A DNA stretch of 64,000 nucleotides from an uncultured Brevibacillus sp. (GTDB taxonomy: Bacteria; Bacillota; Bacilli; Brevibacillales; Brevibacillaceae), in assembly GCF_947502445.1 (NCBI RefSeq), contig NZ_CANMZW010000017.1, forward strand, positions 1 to 64,000, written 5' to 3'. The position numbers and the translations under genes were made by a program. Positions 49,708-59,012 of the stretch are shown here, piece by piece. The notes under the pieces are model-generated. The model was given only the letters and a program-made list of their open reading frames with translations, had not been told where the DNA came from and searched no databases. Position 1 is the first letter of the stretch. Each line of letters starts with the position of its first letter.

Positions 49708-51333
49708 TTGGAGGATAACATAACGGGGAACAGTCAGGTGAGTGTCTTTTCATTTCTAGATGTCAGGCTCATCACAAGTCGTTCTGAAGCAATGAAGCGC
49801 GAGACATTCGTAAAAGAGTACACCTTGCTCTACATTCTGAGCGGCACAGGGCAGCTGTTTATAGACGGTCAAAAGGTTGAGTTACATCGGGGAAAAGCAA
49901 TTCTTTTACTACCTGCGATGCTCATAAAGTGGAATCAGAGCGCTAATCAACCGCTTCGATTCTATAGCTTGACGTTTCAGGCATTGCGGCAGGTCGCACA
50001 AGCCGATCAGATCCTTTCATTTGAAAAGGTGACAGACGGCTCTATCTTTTCGCAACACAAGCAATTGTCGCCGGCTTGCAGTAGTGAATTATCTAGTCTC
50101 CTTCCTCACATGCATACATGTCTTATGCGTAGGAGTGAGGAACAGCCGTACAAGCATCAAACCATTTTTCATCAAGTGTTGGGTATATTATTGGAACGAA
50201 AAGAGACGGAAAGCTCGATAGATGGGAATGAAGCAATATCCCTCGCCAAAGCTTATATGGAGCAGCATTATAATCAAGAGATGAGTCGAGATACGTTAGC
50301 TGGCATCGCTGGAATGAGTCCCTGGTATTTTTCGCACAAGTTCAAGGAACTAACGGGATTTAGCCCTACTATCATGCTTCGGGACATCCGCATTCGCATG
50401 GCAAAGAAGCAGCTGCTGCAACAGGATTGTTCGATCAGTGAGGTAGCACATCGGGTTGGGTATCGTGATGATGCTTATTTTCGTAGCATTTTCAAAGAGC
50501 AGGTAGGACTATCCCCTACGATGTTTGTGAAGCGGAAACGGGATAAAATTGCTGCCTTAAGCTATCATTACGCCGCTCATCTATTGACCTTAAACGTCGT
50601 GCCCTATGCTACCTATGTCGAGCAAAAGCGCGAAAGCCACCGTAGCCAGTTTCATTCATCCATTGCTTGCCATCTGAGACGGGCGAGGTATCTGGATACA
50701 AATGACGTGGAATACAATCTGCAAGCATTAGTGCAAGCGAAACCAGAAGTAATTCTTTGCGATGAGCTATTTGACGCGCATGAGAAAAGTATGCTGGAAA
50801 AAATAGCTCCAGTTGTGGAAATCCCTTGGCTAGCTTTGGAGTGGCGGGAGCATTTTCGGGAAATTTCCGCTTTTGTAGGGAAAAGAAGAGAAGCGGATCA
50901 ATGGTTGTCTGCGTACGAGCGCAAAGCGCAGCATATTCGCAAACAACTCAAGACAAGTCTTGGCTCTGAGCGTGTTGCGCTCTTGCATGTGATGAATGGA
51001 AAGCTGCTTGTATATGGGATGAGAAACGGAGGCTCTGTCTTGTATCAGGATTTGGAGCTCGTCCCAGTGCAAAATGCGAGTGTCATCGAGGTGTGCGAAG
51101 AGATCGGGATCGATGAGCTTTCTTTTTATGATAGCGATAGATTGCTCGTCGTCATCGATGAGGACAAGCTATCCAAAAAAGCATGGATGGATCTGCAAAA
51201 GAATGAGAAGTGGTCTGCTCTACAGGCAGTGAAGCGTGGGCAGGTTACGTTAGTGCCAGAAATCCCGTGGCTGGAGTATTCGCCTTTTACACATACGATG
51301 GTGCTTGATGAAGCAGTGCGACTGTTTGGGTAA
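49708..51333 (+). CDS. AraC regulator fused to a siderophore-binding domain (Btr-like)
   Basis: 541-residue protein. It has an N-terminal cupin-like sensor region (about 20-130), a central AraC double helix-turn-helix (about 195-275, RDTLAGIAGMSPWYFSHKFKEL and ISEVAHRVGYRDDAYFRSIFKE) and a C-terminal FecB/FepB-type periplasmic-binding domain. The last includes NLQALVQAKPEVILCDELF and KWSALQAVKRGQVTLVPE. This is the architecture of Bacillus Btr, which senses bacillibactin inside the cell and activates its uptake genes. The start is TTG 49708 after AAGGAGG. The next gene encodes a matching binding lipoprotein. Confidence 0.9.
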   Translation: MEDNITGNSQVSVFSFLDVRLITSRSEAMKRETFVKEYTLLYILSGTGQLFIDGQKVELHRGKAILLLPAMLIKWNQSANQPLRFYSLTFQALRQVAQADQILSFEKVTDGSIFSQHKQLSPACSSELSSLLPHMHTCLMRRSEEQPYKHQTIFHQVLGILLERKETESSIDGNEAISLAKAYMEQHYNQEMSRDTLAGIAGMSPWYFSHKFKELTGFSPTIMLRDIRIRMAKKQLLQQDCSISEVAHRVGYRDDAYFRSIFKEQVGLSPTMFVKRKRDKIAALSYHYAAHLLTLNVVPYATYVEQKRESHRSQFHSSIACHLRRARYLDTNDVEYNLQALVQAKPEVILCDELFDAHEKSMLEKIAPVVEIPWLALEWREHFREISAFVGKRREADQWLSAYERKAQHIRKQLKTSLGSERVALLHVMNGKLLVYGMRNGGSVLYQDLELVPVQNASVIEVCEEIGIDELSFYDSDRLLVVIDEDKLSKKAWMDLQKNEKWSALQAVKRGQVTLVPEIPWLEYSPFTHTMVLDEAVRLFG

Positions 51334-51412
51334 TCTGATCGCACAATTCCCCCTGTTTATTTCGCACCGATGCCCATGGAGGGGAAAGCGGGCTTGTGCT
51401 ACAATCTTCTGT

Positions 51413-51431
51413 GATAATGAGAATCAATATC
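51413..51431. promoter_or_regulatory. Fur box upstream of the siderophore-binding lipoprotein
   Basis: GATAATGAGAATCAATATC differs from the 19-base Fur consensus GATAATGATAATCATTATC at three positions. It lies 14 bases before the start codon, so binding would block transcription or initiation. Confidence 0.75.
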
Positions 51432-51444
51432 TCGGGAGGGCACC

Positions 51445-52443
51445 ATGAACGGAAAGAAGCAGGGCAATCGCTTACTAGGCTTTATCCTTATATTCGTTTT
51501 ATTCCTGTCAGCTTGCGGGTCCAAGGAGTCCCATAGCTCTGGAGAGCCTGCTGTACCTGCAGTCCAGGAAGCTGCAACCGATGCCAAAGCGCAAGTAGAA
51601 AATACAAGCCGCCGCACTTACCAAGACATCATCGGAGCTGTCGAGATTCCGGCTGAACCAAAGCGAATCGTAGCTCCTTACGTAGAAGACGCCCTCATCA
51701 CACTCGGGGTAAAGCCAGCTATGCAATGGGCGTTGGGAGATTTGGTCCAAGAATATTTGCAACCGCATTTGAAAGACGTACCGCAGCTCGATTTTACGGA
51801 TGGTGTGAACATGGAGGCCTTGATTCAATCGAATCCGGATCTGATTGTGCTCTATACAAAAAATTTGGCTGAGAATGGAGCGTATGAACAGTTCAATAAG
51901 ATTGCGCCTACCTTTGCATTTGAGGACGCAACGGTAGATTGGCGGGAAACGTTACGCATATTCGGACAAATGCTCAATAAAGCAGAGGCCGCGGAAAAAG
52001 CGATTCAGCATTATGATCAGAAAGTAGACGAAGCAAAAGAGAAACTACAGCCCGTCACGAACGGTAAAACGTTTGCTGTCATTCGAATCAAGCCAAAAGA
52101 AGTCTTATTAATGGACGGCACCTACTATAGCGGTCCTGTTCTTTACCAAGATCTTGGCTTGCAGCCGCATAAGCTCGTGCGTGAAGTAGCATGGGAGTAC
52201 CATAAACCTCTTTCCTTAGAGGTTTTACCTGAGCTGGATGCCGATTATGTCTTCTTGCTGGTGCAGGGAGAGGCCGCGAAAGTAAAAGCGAAGGAATTGA
52301 CAGATAGCTCGATCTGGAAGGGTCTGCCTGCAGTCAAAGCTGGACATGTCTTTGAAGTCGACAACACTTATTGGATGGCAAGTGGAGCAATCGCTAACGA
52401 AATGAAAATAGATGATGTCTTGAAGTATATTTTATCACCATAA
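51445..52443 (+). CDS. Iron-siderophore ABC transporter substrate-binding lipoprotein
   Basis: 332-residue FecB/FeuA-type lipoprotein with lipobox LFLSAC (Cys about 23). EIPAEPKRIVAPYVEDALITLG, ALIQSNPDLIVLYTKN and the C-terminal WKGLPAVKAGHVFEVDNTYW are family blocks. GGGAGGG precedes the ATG. The permease and ATPase genes are not adjacent, so it must share a transporter encoded elsewhere. Fur control is expected from the upstream box. Confidence 0.92.
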   Translation: MNGKKQGNRLLGFILIFVLFLSACGSKESHSSGEPAVPAVQEAATDAKAQVENTSRRTYQDIIGAVEIPAEPKRIVAPYVEDALITLGVKPAMQWALGDLVQEYLQPHLKDVPQLDFTDGVNMEALIQSNPDLIVLYTKNLAENGAYEQFNKIAPTFAFEDATVDWRETLRIFGQMLNKAEAAEKAIQHYDQKVDEAKEKLQPVTNGKTFAVIRIKPKEVLLMDGTYYSGPVLYQDLGLQPHKLVREVAWEYHKPLSLEVLPELDADYVFLLVQGEAAKVKAKELTDSSIWKGLPAVKAGHVFEVDNTYWMASGAIANEMKIDDVLKYILSP

Positions 52444-52528
52444 TTTGTTAATCACTCCCTTGAATGTATGCCCAAATCCTGCACATACTACCTCTACGTT
52501 CAACCAATAACATCCAGAGGTGGTAAAC

Positions 52529-52717
52529 ATGGCAAACTCCAACACGATACTAAAATACCAAGCAAGAGCAGCGCTTGATCAGCTCAAGTACGAAATCGCG
52601 GCAGAATTTGGCGTGAATCTGGGCGCTGACACGACATCCCGCCAAAATGGTTCTGTTGGCGGAGAGATGACAAAGCGGTTGGTACAATACGCAGAACAAC
52701 AAATTTTTCGGTTGTAG
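52529..52717 (+). CDS. Alpha/beta-type small acid-soluble spore protein
   Basis: 62-residue DNA-binding spore protein that protects spore DNA. The two signatures are present: [10 protein letters not shown] (with the GPR protease cleavage site) and [23 protein letters not shown] 52529 follows AGAGGTGG; GTG 52520 is less likely. It is monocistronic with a terminator right after the stop. Expression in the forespore by sigma-G is expected from the family. Confidence 0.95.
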   Translation: MANSNTILKYQARAALDQLKYEIAAEFGVNLGADTTSRQNGSVGGEMTKRLVQYAEQQIFRL

Positions 52718-52719
52718 GG

Positions 52720-52745
52720 TCCCTCATTTTGAGGGATTTTTTTTC
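52720..52745 (+). terminator. Terminator after the SASP gene
   Basis: TCCCTC-ATTTT-GAGGGA followed by eight T. Confidence 0.85.
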
Positions 52746-52788
52746 GGGATCAAGCTGGGAAGCTTACCTGTTGAAATTTTCCAGAAGG

Positions 52789-53355
52789 ATGACGTATGAT
52801 TGTGGAGAAATGCCTCCTGATCTAGCTACGCAGAGAAAGAGTAGGCAGGAATACAGAAAAAGAAGGGGTTCTATGATCGTCATTGTGTTTGTTTTCGTAC
52901 TCTATTTTTTATTGTTGTGGCTACAACCGTACATCCAAAATTACGCGGATTCAGTTTTAAGTTTGTCCGATAATGCCTTTGTAGTCTATAAAGGCTACGA
53001 AATAGGAGCTTTAGAAATGTTCATCGTAGCCAGCACGCTCGCCTTGCTAATCGGTCTTCCTCTACAAAACAAATTCAACAGGCGTAAGTCCGAGGTACTG
53101 ATGAAACTGACTTTTTTTAACAACCTGGAAGATGAAGATGTTTTATTCGTGCTTAACTTAGCGCGCTCAAAAAATGGTTATGTGACTGCGGCTGATATTG
53201 CCGCGCGTTCCAGTTTGACCCTCAACCAATCACAAAAAATTTTGAATAAGCTGCAGGAAAAAGGATATGCGGATCTAAGCGTAGCTGAGGCAGGAGATAT
53301 TTTGTATTATTTTCCTGGTCTTCACAATATACAACAGAAAAAAGGAGAGGCATAA
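52789..53355 (+). CDS. Membrane protein with C-terminal winged-helix-like domain
   Basis: 188-residue protein of unknown function. It has a basic N-terminus, a membrane segment (about 28-46), a short outside loop with SDNAFVVYKGYEIGAL, a second membrane segment (about 72-90), then a cytoplasmic tail. The tail (VLFVLNLARSKNGYVTAADIAARSSLTLNQSQKILNKLQEKGY) reads like a winged helix-turn-helix. The start is ATG 52789 or ATG 52810. It is followed 7 bases later by a larger membrane protein with similar segments, so the two probably work together. Confidence 0.65.
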   Translation: MTYDCGEMPPDLATQRKSRQEYRKRRGSMIVIVFVFVLYFLLLWLQPYIQNYADSVLSLSDNAFVVYKGYEIGALEMFIVASTLALLIGLPLQNKFNRRKSEVLMKLTFFNNLEDEDVLFVLNLARSKNGYVTAADIAARSSLTLNQSQKILNKLQEKGYADLSVAEAGDILYYFPGLHNIQQKKGEA

Positions 53356-53362
53356 ATAATCG

Positions 53363-54880
53363 ATGAAAATATTCGGCAGTGAGATACGTATCGGAAAGCT
53401 TCTCCTTTATTTAGTAGGGTTGGTTGTGATCGGCTATCCTGTTTTTCGGATAAGTGAATACCTTGTTTTTCCGGTTTGGATTTTCTTTTTCTGCACGTTT
53501 ATGGAAAATGTGATGTTGCTCGGTTTTCTTGTGGCTGCGATTTTTCTCGTGTTTTTCCTGTTTACACGGGAGGAAAGGAGAATTTCACAAAAACAGTTAC
53601 AGCGCGCACACCAAGCTTCGGCCATAAAGATTGCCAATCTGAATGGGGGAAGCATTTCAGTAGCATCGTTTGCTCTAGGTTCGAAGCTGGAGCTGCCTCT
53701 ATGTGAGCGCATCCTGGACGAGCTTGCGCAAGCCGGCTTGTTTCATTCTTCTACGAAGCCAGGTTTAAGTCCTGTATATCAGCTCGATCCCGAGATTCAC
53801 CGTGAATTGCCGAACGAGCTTGATGAAGAGCAGGAAGATGACGCCGAAGAAGAATACTATGATGATAGGGACGAAAACTTCGAGGAAGAGGAAGACTATG
53901 ATGATGAGTATGAAGATTTCGAAGACGATGTTGAGGACGATGAATTAGAGGATGAGAACGAAGCTTCAGCTAATTACTTTGAAGGAATAGATGAGATGCG
54001 TTACATTTCCTTTGATGAAGAGGAAGAGCTGGAGCGCGAGTTCTTTTATCAAAAGCGAATGAAGAAAGTAATCTGGATCACGTTGGCAGTCATGGTGCTT
54101 TTTCTTTTGATAATCGACGAAGCGCATCTTTTTAGGCATCTTGGCGTGTATCTTATGGCTGCATGCACAGCACTGATATTTTTTGTTTTATTTGGAACGC
54201 ATATTTGGCTGATGCAAAGAAAGGAGGCGGAGCGATATTCTGAGCATAGCATCTTGCAATATGTGATGGCGAACGTTGGAGAATTAAATCCAAAAGCAGT
54301 TCCGTATTATACAGGTGAAACATTGCAGTCTATTGAACCGATTTTGAAGAGATGGCACCGGAATCAATACTGTGCACTCACACAAACTGAGGAGAGACAA
54401 ACACTTTACTTGTTTCCGAATTATCAGCTTCGATCGAATTATTACTTCTACGACTATCAATACAACCCCATTCCTCCGTTGTTGAAAAGAAAAACAATGA
54501 TGCTGCTGCTTTGCTGTTTCACTTTTCTCTTTACGTTTGCAGGAGGATATGCTCTCACTCATTGGCACAGCTCTATCTATGTCATTACTTGCATCGTGAT
54601 TGGAGCCTACTATGGCTATATTGCGATTTCAAAAAAGAGAGCAGAAGCAGAACGGATCGAGAGAATCGGTTTGAAAGTGGCAGAATATAAGGATGGCTCA
54701 TTAGCTGTCTACGAATTGGCGTACAATGCCCTGATCACCATGAAGGAAGCAGCGAAGGTCCTAGAGAAATGGGAGCAGATGAATGTAGCCAGAAAAAAAG
54801 AAACGGATGATAACGTTCCAACGTACATGATCAGTGGTGTTGTACCGATGGAGCAACGACTGCGTTCAGAGCATGTGTAA
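53363..54880 (+). CDS. Large membrane protein with acidic linker and winged-helix-like repeats
   Basis: 505-residue protein of unknown function. Membrane segments lie at about 12-33, 36-67, 235-252, 261-283, 375-397 and 401-420. Between them are a winged-helix-like segment (about 85-125, GGSISVASFALGSKLELPLC), a very acidic stretch (about 150-220, mostly Asp/Glu/Tyr), a second such segment (about 290-345) and a third at the C-terminus (about 435-485, GSLAVYELAYNALITMKEAA). AAAGGAGAGG precedes the ATG by 12 bases. It forms an operon with the preceding gene. Confidence 0.65.
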   Translation: MKIFGSEIRIGKLLLYLVGLVVIGYPVFRISEYLVFPVWIFFFCTFMENVMLLGFLVAAIFLVFFLFTREERRISQKQLQRAHQASAIKIANLNGGSISVASFALGSKLELPLCERILDELAQAGLFHSSTKPGLSPVYQLDPEIHRELPNELDEEQEDDAEEEYYDDRDENFEEEEDYDDEYEDFEDDVEDDELEDENEASANYFEGIDEMRYISFDEEEELEREFFYQKRMKKVIWITLAVMVLFLLIIDEAHLFRHLGVYLMAACTALIFFVLFGTHIWLMQRKEAERYSEHSILQYVMANVGELNPKAVPYYTGETLQSIEPILKRWHRNQYCALTQTEERQTLYLFPNYQLRSNYYFYDYQYNPIPPLLKRKTMMLLLCCFTFLFTFAGGYALTHWHSSIYVITCIVIGAYYGYIAISKKRAEAERIERIGLKVAEYKDGSLAVYELAYNALITMKEAAKVLEKWEQMNVARKKETDDNVPTYMISGVVPMEQRLRSEHV

Positions 54881-54896
54881 ATACGGCTCTTGCCCT

Positions 54897-54930
54897 AACT
54901 TCCTCCTGAAAGAGGGAGTTTTTCTTTTTC
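54897..54930 (+). terminator. Terminator after the membrane protein pair
   Basis: AACTTCCTC pairs with GAGGGAGTT, followed by TTTCTTTTT. Confidence 0.8.
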
Positions 54931-55002
54931 CACAAGCATCCATCACTAATATTTGGTATGATGTAAGAGTACGATACTCTCATGGAAAGGGGGTGAGAGA
55001 CG

Positions 55003-55965
55003 ATGAAGAACAAATTGATTGTATTGGCAGGCATAGCTGGTAGTGGAAAAAGCATGTGGGCCAAAGTAATTGCCAAAAAAGAAAGAGCAACAATCGTATC
55101 CACAGACGAAATCAGACAGCAGCTCTTTGGTGACGAAGACAGGCAAAAGAGAACGGCACAAGTGTTCTACGAGGTATATTCGAGGATCGAGGCAGAGCTT
55201 GCCAGCGGAAAGAACGTCATTCTTGATGCGACGAATCTTGACCGGGAGAAAAGGATGAAGGTCATCTCCAAGTTTCCTGATCCACTCAAGGAATGCTATT
55301 ACCTAGACGTGCCGTATGCACTGTGTGTAGAGCGCAATCAGGCGAGAAAACGGACGGTGGACGAACGCATCCTGAGTAAAATGCGAAAAAATTTTCATTT
55401 CCCGATCCGAAGCGAAGGCTGGGATCATCTTCATTTGTTACATGAGGCTGCACCTTACCCGATAAGTAATGCGGAATTTGTGGAATTGGTCGCAAGTGAG
55501 CCAACTTATGAAGAATTGTGTGAAAAGCTAAGTAGTGTTCCCGTTTTTCAGGAGATGTTCGGTTTCAATCAAGAAAACCCGCATCATCAGCATACGCTTT
55601 GCAAGCATACGTACCACGTGCTGGATTATGTGAATGCTTTTTACACAGAGCATGATAAGTTCCTGATGCAGGTAGTTGCCTTGTTTCACGATGCTGGCAA
55701 ACCGTTTTGCAAAACGTACAAACCGTTAAAAGGTCATTATTCTTACTACGGCCATGAGTACGTTTCAGCACAAATTGCTTGTCACTTCTTGAAAGAGTTA
55801 GGATTCGAAGATGATTTTATTTTCCAGGTCGTTAACTTGATTCAAATGCACATGAAGATCAATTACGGCACTCAAAAGGATCTTTCTGAAATTTATCATT
55901 TACTAGGCGATGAGGCTTTATGGAGGTTGTATTTCTTTAAAGAAGCGGATGCCTATGCCAAGTAA
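55003..55965 (+). CDS. P-loop polynucleotide kinase-like domain fused to an HD hydrolase
   Basis: 320-residue two-domain enzyme. The N-terminal kinase (1-150) has Walker A GIAGSGKSMWAK, STDEIRQQL and ILDATNLDREKR, close to T4 Pnkp-type 5'-kinases. The C-terminal half (about 185-320) is an HD domain with KHTYHVLDYV, ALFHDAGKP and GHEYVSAQIACHFL. HD domains next to such kinases can remove 2',3'-cyclic or 3' phosphates. AAAGGGGGTGAG precedes the ATG. The RNA ligase gene follows 15 bases later, so this pair looks like an RNA end-healing and sealing cassette. Confidence 0.88.
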   Translation: MKNKLIVLAGIAGSGKSMWAKVIAKKERATIVSTDEIRQQLFGDEDRQKRTAQVFYEVYSRIEAELASGKNVILDATNLDREKRMKVISKFPDPLKECYYLDVPYALCVERNQARKRTVDERILSKMRKNFHFPIRSEGWDHLHLLHEAAPYPISNAEFVELVASEPTYEELCEKLSSVPVFQEMFGFNQENPHHQHTLCKHTYHVLDYVNAFYTEHDKFLMQVVALFHDAGKPFCKTYKPLKGHYSYYGHEYVSAQIACHFLKELGFEDDFIFQVVNLIQMHMKINYGTQKDLSEIYHLLGDEALWRLYFFKEADAYAK

Positions 55966-55980
55966 GAAGGTGTATAAAGC

Positions 55981-56619
55981 ATGAGGAAAAAATACCCGAG
56001 AACCTTCCATTTACCTTGGTCGCGAACCAGAACTGACGATGATAAAATCTTGCGAACCGTCGCTCACTTCGAGGGAAAGGAAGTCGTAGTCACTGAAAAA
56101 CTAGATGGCGAAAACACTACACTATACCGGGATTACATTCACGCCAGGTCCATCGATAGCAAGGACCACGAATCGAGGCATTGGGTAAAAATGCTACACG
56201 GTACGATAGCCTTCCACATTCCTGATGGCTGGAGAATATGCGGGGAAAATGTTTTTGCCAAGCACTCTATTCATTATGAGACGCTCACAAGCTACTTTTA
56301 CGTGTTCTCGATCTGGAATGAGAACAATGAATGTCTGTCCTGGGATGAAACGATCGAGTGGGCTTCACATTTGGGCTTAGAAATAGCACCTGTTCTGTAC
56401 CGAGGGGTCTGGAATGAGCAAGTGGTAAAAAGCTGCTACACGAAAGTATCGAGGTTTGGCGGTGAGCAGGAAGGATACGTAGTAAGAGTCACAGAGGAAT
56501 TTCGTTACGAGGACTTCAAGTGGTCAGCAGCAAAATTCGTCAGAAAAAATCATGTGCAAACGGATAAGCACTGGTTAGCGCAAGCAGTTGTACCAAATGG
56601 ATTAACATCAAGCGTTTAG
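55981..56619 (+). CDS. RNA ligase (Rnl2/DRB0094-like nucleotidyltransferase)
   Basis: 212-residue ATP-dependent RNA ligase core. Motif I VTEKLDGENTTLY contains the lysine that takes AMP. Later motifs are HARSIDSKD, WRICGENVFAKHSI, YFYVFSIWNE, EGYVVRV (motif IV) and SAAKFVRKNH (motif V). There is no extra C-terminal domain. It lies directly behind the kinase-HD gene and probably seals the RNA ends prepared by it. AAGGTG precedes the ATG. Confidence 0.88.
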   Translation: MRKKYPRTFHLPWSRTRTDDDKILRTVAHFEGKEVVVTEKLDGENTTLYRDYIHARSIDSKDHESRHWVKMLHGTIAFHIPDGWRICGENVFAKHSIHYETLTSYFYVFSIWNENNECLSWDETIEWASHLGLEIAPVLYRGVWNEQVVKSCYTKVSRFGGEQEGYVVRVTEEFRYEDFKWSAAKFVRKNHVQTDKHWLAQAVVPNGLTSSV

Positions 56620-56770
56620 CTACGCTTTGTATGAAGGGATTGAGAACCATGTAATAAGCTCATGGAAGTTTCTGCTATGATCGCTCTTTGATTCGAAAGA
56701 TGGTTTTATACAATTCCCACACGATTGGGGATTGTCGAAGCTATTTTTGTTGCGATTCCCTATAGGTAGC

Positions 56771-56818
56771 TAAAAGCATGAAAATCCCTTATTTGATAAG
56801 GAGCTTTCATGCTTTTTT
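56771..56818. terminator. Bidirectional terminator
   Basis: AAAAGCATGAAA pairs with TTTCATGCTTTT, with a second inner stem (TCCCTTAT/ATAAGGA). It separates the RNA ligase from the minus-strand SDR. Confidence 0.8.
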
Positions 56819-56840
56819 GTTACGTTCCTGTAGAGGACGA

Positions 56841-57605
56841 TTAGAGATGTGACCCGCCACTTGCATCGATTAACTGCCCGGTAATCCACCGACTTTCCTC
56901 TGAGGCAAGATATGCGGCAATATCTGCCACATCGTCTGGCTCGCCCCATCTGTTTAAAACGGACAAACCAGCTGCATATTTCTGTCCATCCGGGTTATGC
57001 AAGGTTCCAGCATTCATTTCTGTATTAATGATCCCCGGAAGAATGGCGTTGACCGTAATATTGCGACTTCCAAGCTGCCGAGCCAAAGCTAGTGTAAATG
57101 TGTTGATTGCCCCCTTCGATACGCTGTAGGTGAAAACACTAGGGGAGGCAGCTCGTGTAACAAAGGATGAGATATTGATAATTCGGCCGCCATCCCTCAG
57201 ACGAGTCAACGCTTGCTGCGTAACAAATAGGGGTGCCTTGACATTTATGTTTAGAACCTCGTCAACCGATTCCTCTGTCGCTTCTTCCAGGGTCAAAATT
57301 TGCCCGATCCCTGCGTTATTCACCAGAATATCAAATTGATTCTCCCCGGTTCGTTTTTGAAGCTCTTCATCGAGTGTCGTATATAAATCACGTATACCAT
57401 CTTGTGTAATCAAGTTTGCACCAATAGAAAAAGCGAAGCCACCATGCTGCAAAATCTCATCAACCACGCTTGCTGCTTCCTTTTCTCTTTGGCCGTAATG
57501 CACAGCTACGGTCGCGCCTTCACGCGCCAGTCGCAGCGCAATTCCACGACCAATCCCCCGACTAGCCCCTGTTACTAAAGCAATTTTTCCTTCCAGCTTG
57601 CTCAT
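56841..57605 (-). CDS. Short-chain dehydrogenase/reductase
   Basis: 254-residue classical SDR with IALVTGASRGIGRGIALRL, NNAGIG, INISSFV and the catalytic Tyr-x3-Lys in FTYSVSKGAIN, ending WITGQLIDASGGSHL. ATG 57605 follows GGGAGATGAG. It lies 80 bases behind the MFS gene on the same strand and is probably co-transcribed with it under TetR control. Confidence 0.9.
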   Translation of the reverse strand: MSKLEGKIALVTGASRGIGRGIALRLAREGATVAVHYGQREKEAASVVDEILQHGGFAFSIGANLITQDGIRDLYTTLDEELQKRTGENQFDILVNNAGIGQILTLEEATEESVDEVLNINVKAPLFVTQQALTRLRDGGRIINISSFVTRAASPSVFTYSVSKGAINTFTLALARQLGSRNITVNAILPGIINTEMNAGTLHNPDGQKYAAGLSVLNRWGEPDDVADIAAYLASEESRWITGQLIDASGGSHL

Positions 57606-57684
57606 ATTCTCATCTCCCTGTTGTGGATTCATGTCAGTTATATCACAGGCTGATGATGGAAAAGTTGCTCTGTCATTCCACAGC

Positions 57685-58962
57685 TCATACCGAGCTTTTT
57701 TGGTGTGGTTCACGCAGAGTCAATCCCCAGAACAGCAGTGCGACGGCACTAACAGAAGCACCCAACAGACAAACACCGTACCAACCAGCATAGCCATACA
57801 CAGTGGTAGACGCGATTGAGCCTGATGCGCTGCCAATCGAATAAAAAATCATGTAGCTGGCTGTGAGTCTGCTGCGAGCCTCGGGACGGACAGCAAAAAT
57901 GAGGCTTTGATTCGTTACGTGTACAGCCTGCACGGCAAGATCCAGCAAGATAATACCTGCCCCTAAAGCCACTAAAGAATATTCAAGCGAATAGATCGGC
58001 CACCAGGATAATAGCAACAACAAAAGTGCAATACCTGTCGTCTTTTGACCGAGTCCACGATCGGCTAGCTGACCTGCCCGCGCTGCTGCGATCGCGCCTG
58101 CAACTCCGGCTAAGCCAAAGGCTCCGATAGCGGTGTTGGATAAAGAAAAGGGGGCAGCATGAAGTGGCAGCACGAGCGAAGTCCACAATATACTGAACGC
58201 CATGAAAATAAGCAGAGCTAATATCGCACGGATACGCAAGATGCGTTCCTTGGCGAAAAGAACGAGTGTGGATGTAAGCAGTTGCTGGTAAGATAGCGGC
58301 TCTTTCTTGCGTGCATCACTAGGGAGCCTCAGGTACAAAAGAATGGAGATGGCCACTGTAAGTATAGCGGAGGCGAGATAAACGAAGCGCCAGCCAGCCA
58401 AATCAGTGATGATGCCGGCAAAAGATCTCGCTAGCAAAATACCAATCACGACACCACTTGTGACGAAACCGACAACACTTCCTCTGTTGCTTGCTTCAGA
58501 CAAGGAAGCGGCATAGGAGACAAGTGTTTGAGTAACCACAGCGAGTAGGCCGACGACAGCCAAACTGGCAAACAGCATGTAGCGGGATGACGAAAAACCA
58601 ACACCGATCAAAGCAAAAATCATGAGAATCATGTGAGTCATGATTAGGTGCCGACGATTCATGAGATCACCAAGTGGCACAAGCAAGAATAGTCCGAGGG
58701 CATAGCATATTTGCGTAACAGTAATGACAATACCGACAGAGGAGTGACTAATTCCAAAATCACTTGCGAGGTTATCCAGTAAGGGGTGGGCAAAGTAAAT
58801 GGTAGCAACAGCCATCCCGCACGAGGTTGCGAAAAGAATAGTCAGAAAGCGCGTGAAGGAAAAGGCAGAGTGTGTTGTTTCTATGTCCGTTTCAGAATGA
58901 GACAATTTCTTTTGCCTTGCAGATACGTCGCGAATCGCACCGGCTTGATGAGGATCTATCAT
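57685..58962 (-). CDS. Major facilitator superfamily exporter
   Basis: 425-residue transporter with about 12 membrane segments and a 45-residue hydrophilic N-terminus. VPLGDLMNRRHLI is the MFS loop motif after segment 2 and GFVTSGVVIGILLARSFAGI the antiporter-type motif C region. It resembles YtbD/YgaY-like drug or metabolite exporters. It is divergent from a TetR gene, with a palindrome near its own promoter, so induction by a substrate is likely. Confidence 0.88.
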   Translation of the reverse strand: MIDPHQAGAIRDVSARQKKLSHSETDIETTHSAFSFTRFLTILFATSCGMAVATIYFAHPLLDNLASDFGISHSSVGIVITVTQICYALGLFLLVPLGDLMNRRHLIMTHMILMIFALIGVGFSSSRYMLFASLAVVGLLAVVTQTLVSYAASLSEASNRGSVVGFVTSGVVIGILLARSFAGIITDLAGWRFVYLASAILTVAISILLYLRLPSDARKKEPLSYQQLLTSTLVLFAKERILRIRAILALLIFMAFSILWTSLVLPLHAAPFSLSNTAIGAFGLAGVAGAIAAARAGQLADRGLGQKTTGIALLLLLLSWWPIYSLEYSLVALGAGIILLDLAVQAVHVTNQSLIFAVRPEARSRLTASYMIFYSIGSASGSIASTTVYGYAGWYGVCLLGASVSAVALLFWGLTLREPHQKSSV

Positions 58963-59012
58963 GTGAGTATTCCAGCTCCTTTTTCTTTTGAGTGAGTGAC
59001 AATCAAGTTAAT

